Shown: one piece after another, positions 16,250 through 24,843 of the stretch
Layout of the letters: every line of letters begins with the position of its first letter
Position numbering within the stretch: position 1 is the stretch's first letter
Assembly (NCBI RefSeq): GCF_002812955.1
Contig: NZ_PFXK01000003.1
Span: 248,001-312,000, forward strand
Origin: Vibrio sp. HA2012
GTDB taxonomy: Bacteria > Pseudomonadota > Gammaproteobacteria > Enterobacterales > Vibrionaceae
Direction of reading: 5' to 3'
Length of the DNA: 64,000 nucleotides
Notes under the pieces: model-generated
Told to the model about the DNA's origin: nothing
The model's database searches: none
Seen by the model: only the letters and a program-made list of their open reading frames with translations
Position numbers and translations under genes: made by a program

Positions 16250-16356
16250 TTGGCTCCTGTTGATAAGGTAATAAGTTTAGATACGATAGTGGCAAGGATA
16301 ACAATAGTGAAAATAATACCAACACCACTTAAAAACAGTTCACTGGCCAGATTCAT
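16246..16356 (-). CDS. 36-residue single-pass membrane micro-protein of the symporter operon
   Basis: Starts MNLASELFLSGVGIIF and ends LITLSTGAK, with one hydrophobic helix (about residues 8-28). A strong GGAGG lies six bases before the ATG, inside the end of the symporter gene. Its start overlaps the symporter stop by four bases and its stop overlaps the next start by four, so three genes are translationally chained. The length and layout recall the small subunits of sodium-linked membrane proteins, such as OadG-like peptides. Function is inferred from context only. Confidence 0.7.
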   Translation of the reverse strand: MNLASELFLSGVGIIFTIVILATIVSKLITLSTGAK

Positions 16357-17840
16357 GCGATACCTCCTTCTAATGTTCGATTTACACCACTACGACTGAA
16401 TACAGCTGGCTTGCTCTCTTTTGCCATACCCAGCAGCAGGAAAGTCATAATGAGTGAAACAATGGCAACAATATGAGCATTTTCCAGCACACTCATTACC
16501 GGTACTATGTTGATGATTGCATTTTTAACCACTGGCACAGACCAGGCGATATTGACGATCCAGGCAGACACCACAATACCAGCCGCTGCAGATGCGTTTC
16601 TTTTCCAGAATAGTCCGGAAACAATAATAAAGAACAAGGGAACTAACCAGGCAAACAACCAGGTAATCGCCAGAATAACATTTGGCTGATTAAAAAAGGT
16701 CAGCAAGGCCGCTATCACACCAATAATAATGATCATCCGCTGTATCAGTCTTTTCTCGCCCACAGGAGTAAGGCCTCCTCTGACGTTAGCTCCGACAATA
16801 TCCTTAGCAAAAATAGTCGCCGGTGCCAGTGCCGACATAGCAAATGTAGAAAGCAGTGCTCCGAGGAATCCGGCCTGCAACAATACCACCAGCCAGGTTG
16901 GCAGCAGTTTGACAACCAGCGTTGCTCCCGCCAGTTTCGGACCCAGAGCCGCAAATTCAGGTATGGTTGCTGCAGCCAGTCCGCACAGCACCGGAAACAC
17001 GCCAAACAAACCGTTAATAGGTGCTGCAATCCAGAGTGAACGGCGAATGGTATTTTCATCCTTAGCCGACATGGCCGCCGCCATACCCTGCTGATTCACC
17101 GACTGCGCAAATACCACGGAAAATATCGCAGCAAGAGCAAAACTGGTCAGCAATTTTGGTGTTCCGAATGCACTTAGCTTAAAAGCCTGATCATGTTCCA
17201 CATAAAACTGCTTCACCCCGTCCCAGCCTTCAGGTAACACAAAAGAGAGGTAAATACCGGCAATAATAATAGAACCGTACATCACGACAGCGTTAATCAG
17301 ATTAACCCACATGGTTTGCTTAATGCCTCCCATGGTCACATAAGCTGTACCGATAATCGCTCCGACAACAGCAGACCAGCCAAGTGACCAGCCACTCATG
17401 GCTGAAATACCGATACCCAGGGTCTGAGTCTCCAGAGTAACCAGACCGAAGACCACCATGGCTCCCACAGAAGCAGTAATGGTTCTCAATTGCTTACCAT
17501 ACATGGTGCCAATCAGTTCAGGAATGGTCGAACAGCCCATACGACGAACCCAGCGCCCGGTTCCCAGACAGATCACACACATCAGAATGGTATGCGCAAA
17601 GCAGAACCACAACGCAACGGCTCCGACCACAAACGACATTTCCATCAGGCCATAGACATGCGCCGACCCCAGATAAGTAATCGCCAGCGTAATAGAGAAG
17701 AGTGCAAGGTTAGCATCCCGCCCCCCCATTGCCATGTCCATGACTGAACCGGACTTTTTCTCCTGATATCTTAAATACAAGCCTATTCCGCCTATAACGA
17801 TAACGTTATAGAGAATGACCATAAATAATACCGAGTTCAT
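16353..17840 (-). CDS. Sodium:solute symporter (SSS family)
   Basis: A 495-residue inner-membrane permease with about thirteen helices. It has SSS features: LYNVIVIGGIGLYLRY at the first helix, MAMGGRDANLALFSITLA before the second, a GWSAVVGAIIGTAYVTMGGIKQ segment near helix 5, and LLSTFAMSALAPATIFAKDI in the middle. The start was set at MNSVLFMVIL (17840), preceded by AAGAGG. Two micro-genes are chained to its 3' end. Its place between the pathway operon, the porin operon and the LysR gene suggests sodium-driven uptake of phloroglucinol or a related acid. The solute is inferred. Confidence 0.85.
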   Translation of the reverse strand: MNSVLFMVILYNVIVIGGIGLYLRYQEKKSGSVMDMAMGGRDANLALFSITLAITYLGSAHVYGLMEMSFVVGAVALWFCFAHTILMCVICLGTGRWVRRMGCSTIPELIGTMYGKQLRTITASVGAMVVFGLVTLETQTLGIGISAMSGWSLGWSAVVGAIIGTAYVTMGGIKQTMWVNLINAVVMYGSIIIAGIYLSFVLPEGWDGVKQFYVEHDQAFKLSAFGTPKLLTSFALAAIFSVVFAQSVNQQGMAAAMSAKDENTIRRSLWIAAPINGLFGVFPVLCGLAAATIPEFAALGPKLAGATLVVKLLPTWLVVLLQAGFLGALLSTFAMSALAPATIFAKDIVGANVRGGLTPVGEKRLIQRMIIIIGVIAALLTFFNQPNVILAITWLFAWLVPLFFIIVSGLFWKRNASAAAGIVVSAWIVNIAWSVPVVKNAIINIVPVMSVLENAHIVAIVSLIMTFLLLGMAKESKPAVFSRSGVNRTLEGGIA

Positions 17841-18010
17841 AACGAAACCTCTTATTTTCACATGATTATTGGATTAACTAACAATGATATTGCCTGATAA
17901 AACCAACTAAAAAACAGAGGTATATCACTATTCATTTTTCGCATCGTTCCATAAATAGAAAGCCCTGTTTCATTGATAAAAAGTTTAAATAAATCAGGAA
18001 ATTAAAAAAC

Positions 18011-18042
18011 AAAAGGCCATCAGAACATTCTAATGGCCTTTT
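18011..18042 (-). terminator. Intrinsic terminator after the LysR gene
   Basis: AAAAGGCCAT (18011-18020) pairs with ATGGCCTTTT (18033-18042) around a 12-base loop. In the minus direction it follows the LysR stop at 18064 and ends in a T-run. Confidence 0.8.
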
Positions 18043-18063
18043 ATTTAAAATCTTATTTTCCAC

Positions 18064-19047
18064 TTATCCAAGTTCTCTGAAATTATTTACTTTATCTCTG
18101 TGATTCGCCAGAAAAAAATCTTTAAATGATTTAATACAATGGGTCATAAAACGCTGTGGAAGATAATAAATATTCAGAAACCAGTCATCCGTTTCATATT
18201 CATCCAATAGTGTAATTAACTGCCCTTCCTGAATATATTTATAAACTACAAATTCAGGTAAGTAGGTAATCCCGGTAGCGTGCAATGCAGCAGATAGCAT
18301 CATTTTGGCATCTGAAACTTCTATTGATTTCACTATCCGGATCGGAATTTGTTCGCCATTTTTCTTATACACCCATTGATTTTGATTCTGCAAAGCCTTC
18401 GAATACAAGCAACGATGGTTTACTAAATCCTGCGGAACCAAAGGTTCTCCATTTTTCCTTATATAATCGGGAGAGGCGACAGTTACAAACTTCTGGCTCA
18501 TCAGATTCCGTCGAACCAACAAAAGATCCGAATCTTTATTTGCTGCACTGCCTGCTACTGCAGAAATAATAAAATCATGGTCTTTATAATAATCCATTCC
18601 TCGTGGTGTCAGTGTCAATTGCACATTCACCAGTGGGTTATCTTCTACAAATTCGCTAATGATCGGTAATACCACATTTTCCGCATACATAGGCGTACAG
18701 CAAACCTTAATATTACCTCGTGTTTCTGTGGTAAACCCGGTCAGTTCATTAATCATCAGATGAATTTCATCTGAGATTTCAGAAAATTTACTGTAGAGAA
18801 AAGATCCGGCTTCTGTCAGGCGCTCATTAGGGTTGTTTCTCTGATATAAAGAAATACCCAGCTCATCTTCCAAATCACTCAGCCAGCGAGAACCGGTACT
18901 GGTGGAGATCGCCATAGTTTCTGCTGCTTTCGTTATTGAACCTGCATTAATCAGCTCAATAAAAAACAACATTCTGACCAGTTGTTGAGGATCAATAATA
19001 GAGCTTCCATTTAATCCGCAACTTTTTTTAAATTCTTCGTCTAACAT
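18064..19047 (-). CDS. LysR-family regulator, candidate regulator of the phloroglucinol locus
   Basis: A 327-residue regulator. The HTH lies further in than usual (MLFFIELINAGSITKAAETM, then STGSRWLSDLEDELG, about residues 26-62) because of a 25-residue N-terminal extension with its own cysteine. An effector domain follows. An aberrant STSTGSRWLSDL recognition helix sets it apart from classical LysR proteins. The gene lies between the symporter operon (downstream) and the phloroglucinol operon (upstream), on the same strand as both and flanked by its own terminators. It is the best candidate to sense phloroglucinol or an intermediate and control the four transcription units. Targets are inferred from position. 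Confidence 0.8.
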   Translation of the reverse strand: MLDEEFKKSCGLNGSSIIDPQQLVRMLFFIELINAGSITKAAETMAISTSTGSRWLSDLEDELGISLYQRNNPNERLTEAGSFLYSKFSEISDEIHLMINELTGFTTETRGNIKVCCTPMYAENVVLPIISEFVEDNPLVNVQLTLTPRGMDYYKDHDFIISAVAGSAANKDSDLLLVRRNLMSQKFVTVASPDYIRKNGEPLVPQDLVNHRCLYSKALQNQNQWVYKKNGEQIPIRIVKSIEVSDAKMMLSAALHATGITYLPEFVVYKYIQEGQLITLLDEYETDDWFLNIYYLPQRFMTHCIKSFKDFFLANHRDKVNNFRELG

Positions 19048-19148
19048 TGTTGTGTCTCTTATCCGAAATTTTCAGCAAACTTCCTATTCTAAGCAAAACA
19101 TGAATACCGGCTGTTTTTTTATTCATACATATGAGACTTAATAATCAA

Positions 19149-19183
19149 AAAAGGGAGCGGGTATTGTCATAGCGCTCCCTTTT
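19149..19183 (-). terminator. Intrinsic terminator of the phloroglucinol operon
   Basis: AAAAGGGAGCG (19149-19159) pairs with CGCTCCCTTTT (19173-19183). It lies about 60 bases after the stop of the last operon gene and can end transcription on the minus strand, or on both strands. Confidence 0.85.
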
Positions 19184-19244
19184 ATCTATTGCTTATTGAT
19201 CTTTTTAACAATTTCTGTGCAGCCTTAGCCACACATAACCGGTA

Positions 19245-20168
19245 CTATGAATAAGTCTTCCAGCCAGGGAAGTTGGCTTTATTCAGATTCAGGATCTGAC
19301 GGGCTTCATCCGGTGTGGCGATCTCCAGATCATTGCATTCCAGCATGCGCTTAGTACGCTCGACAAACTCAACATTGGATTTCGCCAATTGCCCGCGACG
19401 GTAGTAAACGTTGTCTTCCATACCAACACGGATATGTCCACCAAGTGCAATACAGGCATTAATAATCGGTAGGTGACCACGACCGATGCCCAAACCACCC
19501 CAGGTAAAGTTATCCCCCCAGTAACGGCGAACTTCATCCAGCATCTGCAGCAGAATATGCACATCCGCCGGTGCTCCCCCCGGAGCCCCCAGCACAAACT
19601 GGAAGTGAGGACGTACAAACGGGTTATGCGCTTCCGCCTCACCAGCTTCACGTGCTTTGGCGTTGGCTTTTTCAATTGATTTCTTATAAAAAAGTACGTT
19701 ATGGATCATACCGATATCAAAGATTTCAATTTCCGGAGTGACATTCACCAGCGGCATTTCTTTCGCTAATTTACCCAAAAAAACCGGATTGTTTTCAAAG
19801 ATACAGGTATTTGCCCAGTTCATGGTGCCCGCATCAAAAGTAGCAATTTCCGGACGCAGTTCTTTAAAAGGCAGCATACGGATTTCATCTTCCAGACCCA
19901 GACCACCGGATGTGGTCAGGTTGATAACGATGTCACACTTCGCTTCACGAATATAGCTCACCGTTTCACGAAAGGCATTGATATTCATGGATGCGTTCTG
20001 CTGCTCATCTCGCACATGAATATGTGCAATGGAAGCCCCTGCTGCATGGCAGGCAATAATTTCATCCGCCTGCTCACGAGGTGTTACTGGTACATCAGGG
20101 AACATTTCTTTCTTCGGCCATGCACCTGTACATGCAACCGTCAGAATACGTTTATTTTCTAGAGACAT
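19245..20168 (-). CDS. BKACE/DUF849 beta-keto acid cleavage enzyme (triacetate acetoacetate-lyase candidate)
   Basis: A 307-residue TIM-barrel zinc enzyme of the 3-keto-5-aminohexanoate cleavage (Kce, BKACE) family. The metal motif HIHVRDE (H49, H51) and GGHIRVGMEDN with the late glutamate ligand are both present. BKACE enzymes react a beta-keto acid with acetyl-CoA to give acetoacetate and a new CoA thioester. In anaerobic phloroglucinol breakdown the family member cleaves 3,5-dioxohexanoate (triacetate) to acetoacetate and acetoacetyl-CoA. No lysine-degradation genes (kdd, kal) are nearby, and the other pathway enzymes are, so that role fits best. It is the last gene of the operon. Confidence 0.8.
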   Translation of the reverse strand: MSLENKRILTVACTGAWPKKEMFPDVPVTPREQADEIIACHAAGASIAHIHVRDEQQNASMNINAFRETVSYIREAKCDIVINLTTSGGLGLEDEIRMLPFKELRPEIATFDAGTMNWANTCIFENNPVFLGKLAKEMPLVNVTPEIEIFDIGMIHNVLFYKKSIEKANAKAREAGEAEAHNPFVRPHFQFVLGAPGGAPADVHILLQMLDEVRRYWGDNFTWGGLGIGRGHLPIINACIALGGHIRVGMEDNVYYRRGQLAKSNVEFVERTKRMLECNDLEIATPDEARQILNLNKANFPGWKTYS

Positions 20169-20308
20169 AGAATTACCTCTTACTGGTTTATGACGCCAAA
20201 AATAATCAAAATCCTAAATTTGGCGTGAAGTTATCCGCAACTGTCTTCCTGTGGAAGCAGCCTGAAATATATCCATCGATTAAATAATGCGGGTTGTAAT
20301 AGCGCCGG

Positions 20309-21493
20309 TTAACCGCGCTCAATAATAACGGCGACAGCCTGACCACCACCGATACATAATGTAGCCAGACCATAACGCTGTTCACGTTTATTCAGCTCAT
20401 GTACCAGAGTAACCAGAATACGGGCACCGGAAGCACCGATCGGATGACCCAAAGCAATTGCACCACCATTTACATTGGTAATATCCGGGTCAAGATCCAG
20501 CCCTTTACAGACAGACAGAGCCTGAGAAGCAAAAGCTTCATTTGCCTCCACCAGATCCATATCTGCGACACTCAATCCCGCTGCTTTTAGCGCTTTCTGA
20601 GATGCAGGTACCGGGGCATAACCCATAATATCAGGATCAACACCCGCAGCAGCCTGAGACACAACGGTTGCCAAAGGTTTCAGGCCAAGCTGTTCTGCCT
20701 TTTCACGGCTCATCAGTACCAGAGCCGCCGCACCATCGTTCAGACCGGAAGCATTGGCCGCCGTTACCGTCCCGCTGCCATCGCGAATAAAGGCTGGTTT
20801 AGGGCGGGAAACACTTTCCATCGTGGCACCGAATTTAGGAAACTCATCCGTATCAACCACAATATCGCCTTTACGACCGGAAATAATATAAGGCACGATT
20901 TCATCTTTAAAACGGCCAGAGGTAACTGCCGCTTCTGCCCGGTTTTGTGACTGCACCGCAAACGCATCCTGCTCTTCACGGCTGATAGCATATTTTTTCG
21001 CCAGATTTTCAGCAGTGATCCCCATATGGAATCCACCGAAAGCATCGGTCAGGCCATCATTCAGCATGGTATCCGTCAATTGTGAATGTCCCATCTTCAC
21101 CCCATTACGGTGAGAACCGAGTACATGCCCGGCATTGGACATAGATTCCATACCACCGGCAACCACGATATCAGCTTCCCCCAGACGGATCTGATTTACA
21201 GCATCTGTGACCGCTTTTAAGCCTGAGCCACATACCATCGACACCACATTTGCCGTTTTTTCATTCGGGAGCCCGGCATATTTGGCAACCTGACGGGCAG
21301 GGTTCTGTCCCAGACCACCGGAAAGCACATTCCCCAATACAACGTGGTCAACCTGCTCCGGAGTAATCCCTGCGGCTTCAATCGCAGCTTTTACGGCAGC
21401 AACCCCTAAATCAATCGCAGAAACATCAGCAAACGCACCGAGATAAGCCCCGATGGCCGTACGTTTCGCACTGACAATCACTACATCTTTCAT
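20309..21493 (-). CDS. atoB: Acetyl-CoA C-acetyltransferase (thiolase)
   Basis: A 394-residue biosynthetic/degradative thiolase of normal length. The nucleophile is C88 in VCGSGLKAV. The C-terminal catalytic pair lies in [14 protein letters not shown] and [11 protein letters not shown]. It splits acetoacetyl-CoA with CoA into two acetyl-CoA, the last step for both products of the neighbouring lyase once acetoacetate is activated by the CoA-transferase of the same operon. It sits between the cyclohydrolase and lyase genes, with 114- and 140-base gaps. A chromosomal housekeeping thiolase may also exist elsewhere; this copy is clearly part of the pathway operon. Confidence 0.92.
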   Translation of the reverse strand: MKDVVIVSAKRTAIGAYLGAFADVSAIDLGVAAVKAAIEAAGITPEQVDHVVLGNVLSGGLGQNPARQVAKYAGLPNEKTANVVSMVCGSGLKAVTDAVNQIRLGEADIVVAGGMESMSNAGHVLGSHRNGVKMGHSQLTDTMLNDGLTDAFGGFHMGITAENLAKKYAISREEQDAFAVQSQNRAEAAVTSGRFKDEIVPYIISGRKGDIVVDTDEFPKFGATMESVSRPKPAFIRDGSGTVTAANASGLNDGAAALVLMSREKAEQLGLKPLATVVSQAAAGVDPDIMGYAPVPASQKALKAAGLSVADMDLVEANEAFASQALSVCKGLDLDPDITNVNGGAIALGHPIGASGARILVTLVHELNKREQRYGLATLCIGGGQAVAVIIERG

Positions 21494-21607
21494 TTTCTTA
21501 ACCTCAGAATATTAAAAAAAATGATTTCACCACCCTAAATCAAAGTAGGTAGGTAGGAGAACTTAAATGTCAGGTGATGAAATCAAACTTACGAGAGGAA
21601 TTACCTG

Positions 21608-22576
21608 TTAGTGGTCACCGTATGGATACACGCGATCCGGCACATTATTCACTTGATCTTCATCGATCACAGCCATCAGACGAGCCATAGAACCATCCCC
21701 ACAGTACAGATTCAGAGGGACACCGATGATGGTACAGCGTTTACCGGCAATCTTGGCGACATTACCACCAACGTTTTCCCAGCCAACTTTACCGTTACCC
21801 AGCAGCAGCTTGTGGCAAGGTTCCCAGACACCGTTACACAGGCCTTTTTCTTCCACCAAACCATAAAGCTCCTGATACGCTTCTTCACCATGGATTTCTT
21901 TGTACAGTTCACGGTCAAAATGGGCGTACTCTTCAATGCCAAATTTCGCAATATATTCTTCTTTCAATGGCAAACCTGAGTAACCTTCCAGATTCATCGA
22001 CAACTTTCCGGCACAGCGCTCTGCGATAGAAGTATGCAGAGGATGGTCAAGCGCCTGCTGATCCACACCCAGAGCCTTAATGTCATGCTGCATACACCAT
22101 TTACCAACAGAAGCACCGACTCCGGTCGCATAGTGGTAATACTGTTTGGAATCGTCCCACTTCCCGGCCATGCCGGTATAGATAATAACGATCATATCTT
22201 TTAGCTCTTCATGAGTAACACCCGTTTTAGCCAGTGCTTCATCCATATGTTCCGCTTTGATCAGCGTCCACTGTTCAAGATGAGAAAGATCCAGACAGAC
22301 CGCATCACCACAGTAAGCACTCAGATCCATTTCATGGGTATAACGGGCTCTGCGGCCATCGAATTCAGTTTCGATAACATGACGAGGCGAATCGGCATGC
22401 GTACCGCAGTGCATTGGCATTTTAAAGAACTGTGTCAGAACACCTGACTTAGCCAGGCCATGAGCCCGGGTAATTTCCGGCTGAGGGAAATAAGGCCATT
22501 GCGGTGACTGGGAACCAACCGGATGTGAAAGATCGACAATGACTTTACCTGCAAAAAAGTTATGATTTTTAGTCAT
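21608..22576 (-). CDS. Cyclase-family metal hydrolase (dihydrophloroglucinol cyclohydrolase candidate)
   Basis: A 322-residue protein of the kynurenine-formamidase/cyclase family. It carries the metal signature H56-C-GTH60-x-D62-SPRH (family motif HxGTHxDxPxH) and a distal GVPLNLYCGDGS loop. It is longer than formamidases because of an insert around residues 190-240 rich in E and Y. In the anaerobic phloroglucinol pathway a manganese-dependent member of this family opens the ring of dihydrophloroglucinol to 3-hydroxy-5-oxohexanoate. The gene stands between the candidate dehydrogenase and thiolase. Function follows from family plus operon; it has not been shown for this protein. Confidence 0.75.
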   Translation of the reverse strand: MTKNHNFFAGKVIVDLSHPVGSQSPQWPYFPQPEITRAHGLAKSGVLTQFFKMPMHCGTHADSPRHVIETEFDGRRARYTHEMDLSAYCGDAVCLDLSHLEQWTLIKAEHMDEALAKTGVTHEELKDMIVIIYTGMAGKWDDSKQYYHYATGVGASVGKWCMQHDIKALGVDQQALDHPLHTSIAERCAGKLSMNLEGYSGLPLKEEYIAKFGIEEYAHFDRELYKEIHGEEAYQELYGLVEEKGLCNGVWEPCHKLLLGNGKVGWENVGGNVAKIAGKRCTIIGVPLNLYCGDGSMARLMAVIDEDQVNNVPDRVYPYGDH

Positions 22577-22606
22577 AATGACTACTCCTGAATTTTACTG
22601 TATTAA

Positions 22607-22649
22607 CGGCTGAGCCCTGCAAAACTCACCTTCCGGTGCGACTCAGCCG
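22607..22649 (-). other. Nested intercistronic hairpin
   Basis: CGGCTGAG (22607-22614) pairs with CTCAGCCG (22642-22649), and CACC-ttcc-GGTG forms a smaller stem inside. It lies in the 91-base gap between the dehydrogenase and cyclohydrolase genes and may modulate mRNA decay or relative expression. Confidence 0.5.
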
Positions 22650-22667
22650 GTCTGAAATCGGTTTGGT

Positions 22668-23621
22668 TCAGCTTGCCACTGAACGCCGGTACTTGGTCTG
22701 ATCAATCAGATACTTAAACAAACCATCTTTAGAGCGGGCAATCTGTTCCGGAGTCCATGTCTGGAAACCTTCCCCGGTTTTAAATCCGGACTTTCCTTCT
22801 GCCACCAGTTGTTTAAGGGTTTCACTTGGCTCTGTCCCTGAGTACAGATGTTCAAACATATAGTCATGAATATTCAGACTCAGCTCAGTTGAAACCATAT
22901 CGGCATTTTCAAACGGAGCCAGTTGTGGAATACGGAAACCAAACGAATTTTTAATGCATTCATCAATGGTTTTCGGATCCGCAATGCCCTGATCTGCCAT
23001 GTAAAAGGCTTCCCGCCACAAGGCGTGTTGCAGTCGGTTTGCCAGGAATCCTGGTACATCTTTCTTACATTCAGCCGGAGCCTTACCACATTCACTCAGC
23101 AGCCCCATGGCAGCCTGAATCACATCGTCCCGGCTGTCTTCAGTGCGGATCACCTCAACTAGAGGGATCAGCACAGCAGGGTTCCAGAAGTGCATACCTA
23201 TCACTCGATCTTTCTTCTCTACAGCCTGCGCAATCTCAGTGATAGATTTCACCGATGTGCCCGATGCAAAGATACAGTCGGGACGAGCATGAGCTTCCAT
23301 CTCACGGAAAGTGGCATGCTTGATATCCATCACCTCAGGAACCGATTCAAAGATCAGATCCGCATCGGAATACGCTTCGATCACATCTGCCGTAATTGAG
23401 ATACGATCCAGAATCTCATCCTTCTTAACGCTGTCCATTAAGCCTTCAGCGATAAACATATCCAGCTGAGACGCCATATCTTCTGCTGCTGTACAGTTAG
23501 CAACATTGCGGGTTTTAATGGTGACATTGCGGCCACCACCTGCAAATATCTGGGCAATCCCTACGCCCATCATTCCCGAACCACCGACAATCGTGATGTT
23601 TTTAATATCTGTTTGATCCAT
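22668..23621 (-). CDS. 3-hydroxyacyl-CoA dehydrogenase-like oxidoreductase (3-hydroxy-5-oxohexanoate dehydrogenase candidate)
   Basis: A 317-residue NAD-dependent beta-hydroxyacid dehydrogenase. The Rossmann motif VGGSGMMGVGIA (G14, G16, G19) opens the protein. The catalytic IGMHFWNPAVLIPLVEVI has the expected His, with Asn close by. A C-terminal 3HCDH domain follows (DVPGFLANRLQHALWREAF). Classical members oxidise 3-hydroxyacyl-CoA. In phloroglucinol degradation a homologue oxidises free 3-hydroxy-5-oxohexanoate to triacetate. Its place between the SDR and cyclohydrolase genes supports the latter. The SDR-to-dehydrogenase gap is 27 bases, so the two are co-transcribed. Confidence 0.75.
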   Translation of the reverse strand: MDQTDIKNITIVGGSGMMGVGIAQIFAGGGRNVTIKTRNVANCTAAEDMASQLDMFIAEGLMDSVKKDEILDRISITADVIEAYSDADLIFESVPEVMDIKHATFREMEAHARPDCIFASGTSVKSITEIAQAVEKKDRVIGMHFWNPAVLIPLVEVIRTEDSRDDVIQAAMGLLSECGKAPAECKKDVPGFLANRLQHALWREAFYMADQGIADPKTIDECIKNSFGFRIPQLAPFENADMVSTELSLNIHDYMFEHLYSGTEPSETLKQLVAEGKSGFKTGEGFQTWTPEQIARSKDGLFKYLIDQTKYRRSVAS

Positions 23622-23648
23622 ATTTTTCTTCCTGTGTCAGTGCTCTGA

Positions 23649-24464
23649 TTAACCAGCGGTACAGCCGCCATCCACGTAGATAATCTGACCATTGATAAAG
23701 TCAGAAGCCGGGGAGGCCAGGAACATCACCAGACCAATCATATCTCTGGTTTCTGCTACTCGTCCCATCGGCAGACGGGCAAGAAATGGCGCAATACGTA
23801 CCGGATCTTCACAGATTTCTTGTGTCAGTGGTGATTTGATCAAAGTCGGAGCAATGGCATTTACATTGATAGTAAAACCTTCTTTAACCCCTTTAAGAGA
23901 CCACTCCGTAGACAGCTGTTTGGTCAGAGAGTCCACCGCTGCTTTGGACGCAGAATAGGCGGTGTAACCGTCAGGATGACCACAGAAACCACGAACACTG
24001 GAGGTATTGATGATCTTACCGTGCCCCTGCTTCATAAAATATTTGCCGAATACCTGACACGGCACCAGCGTACCAGTAACATTTACATTCAGAACCTGAT
24101 TAAATTTATCCACCGGCATCTCTTCTGCCGGAGCCCGGAATGCCATACCTGCGTTATTCACCAGAATATCGATACGCCCGTACATATCATGAACCTGATC
24201 CACAATGGCCTGCTGTGCTTCTGTACTGGTTACATCACCGGTAATAGCGGTACATTCGCCCCCGATACCCGCAACCGATTTCACGGTTTCTTCCAGTGTT
24301 TCTTTACGGCGGGCAGTCACCACTACTTTGGCTCCGTGCAGGGCAAATGCCTGAGCATAAGCCGCACCAAGGGTTCCGTTGCCACCGGTGATTACCGCTA
24401 CCTTATCTTTAAGATCAAAACAGTTGGTCGCGAAATCGTCGCTCCATGTCGCTGTCATAGTCAT
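23649..24464 (-). CDS. SDR-family reductase (phloroglucinol reductase candidate)
   Basis: A 271-residue classical short-chain dehydrogenase/reductase. Cofactor motif TGGNGTLG (residues 26-33), the structural NNAG in ILVNNAGMAFR, and the catalytic YTAYSASKAAV with YxxxK are all present, and the C-terminus INGQIIYVDGG is typical. An NADPH-dependent SDR carries out the first step of anaerobic phloroglucinol degradation, ring reduction to dihydrophloroglucinol. SDR sequences are too alike to prove this; a gluconate 5-dehydrogenase-like enzyme would look similar. The assignment rests on the adjacent cyclohydrolase, dehydrogenase and BKACE genes. Confidence 0.75.
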   Translation of the reverse strand: MTMTATWSDDFATNCFDLKDKVAVITGGNGTLGAAYAQAFALHGAKVVVTARRKETLEETVKSVAGIGGECTAITGDVTSTEAQQAIVDQVHDMYGRIDILVNNAGMAFRAPAEEMPVDKFNQVLNVNVTGTLVPCQVFGKYFMKQGHGKIINTSSVRGFCGHPDGYTAYSASKAAVDSLTKQLSTEWSLKGVKEGFTINVNAIAPTLIKSPLTQEICEDPVRIAPFLARLPMGRVAETRDMIGLVMFLASPASDFINGQIIYVDGGCTAG

Positions 24465-24492
24465 ATTTAAATACCTCTAACTTATTGATTCT

Positions 24493-24843
24493 TTATGCTG
24501 AAACCGTAACCAGAACCACGGCATCTTTACCACCGCTGTTCCACATTTTTCTTTTTTCGTTCGGTAACATAGAAATGGATTCCAGACGGTTCACCACAAA
24601 TACCTCTCCGGCTTCGTTCTCAACCGAAATCTGTCCGTCAACCACGAAATAGGTTTTTTCTGTCGCGGCACCAAAAGTACCTTCACCGTACTGCCAGTCC
24701 GCACCGCCATCGGCTGAAAAAGTGGACAGGCCCTGCCAGAATTTTGTCAGCCCGGAATCTTCTCCCTGAATTTTCAGGCAGGAAACACCAAAGTGGCACG
24801 GTGGCTGATATTCGTTGACATCCTCTAATCGGGTTACTTGCAT
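24493..24843 (-). CDS. Small cupin-domain protein
   Basis: A 116-residue single-domain cupin-like protein. A beta-strand pattern and KTYFVVDGQISVENEAGEVF match the first cupin motif, while the second is VNRLESISMLPNEKRKMWN. The usual metal histidines are largely absent (KTYFVV instead of HxH), so it may be a non-metal or ligand-binding cupin. Its ATG overlaps the CoA-transferase B stop by one base (TAATG), placing it firmly in the operon. It could help bind a phloroglucinol-pathway intermediate, isomerise a tautomer or act as a sensor. Function unknown. Confidence 0.65.
   Translation of the reverse strand: MQVTRLEDVNEYQPPCHFGVSCLKIQGEDSGLTKFWQGLSTFSADGGADWQYGEGTFGAATEKTYFVVDGQISVENEAGEVFVVNRLESISMLPNEKRKMWNSGGKDAVVLVTVSA

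Noticed and set aside
19245..20168. Lysine-fermentation Kce enzyme
   Set aside because: The BKACE fold fits, but kamA, kamDE, kdd and kal are absent while phloroglucinol-type partners surround it.
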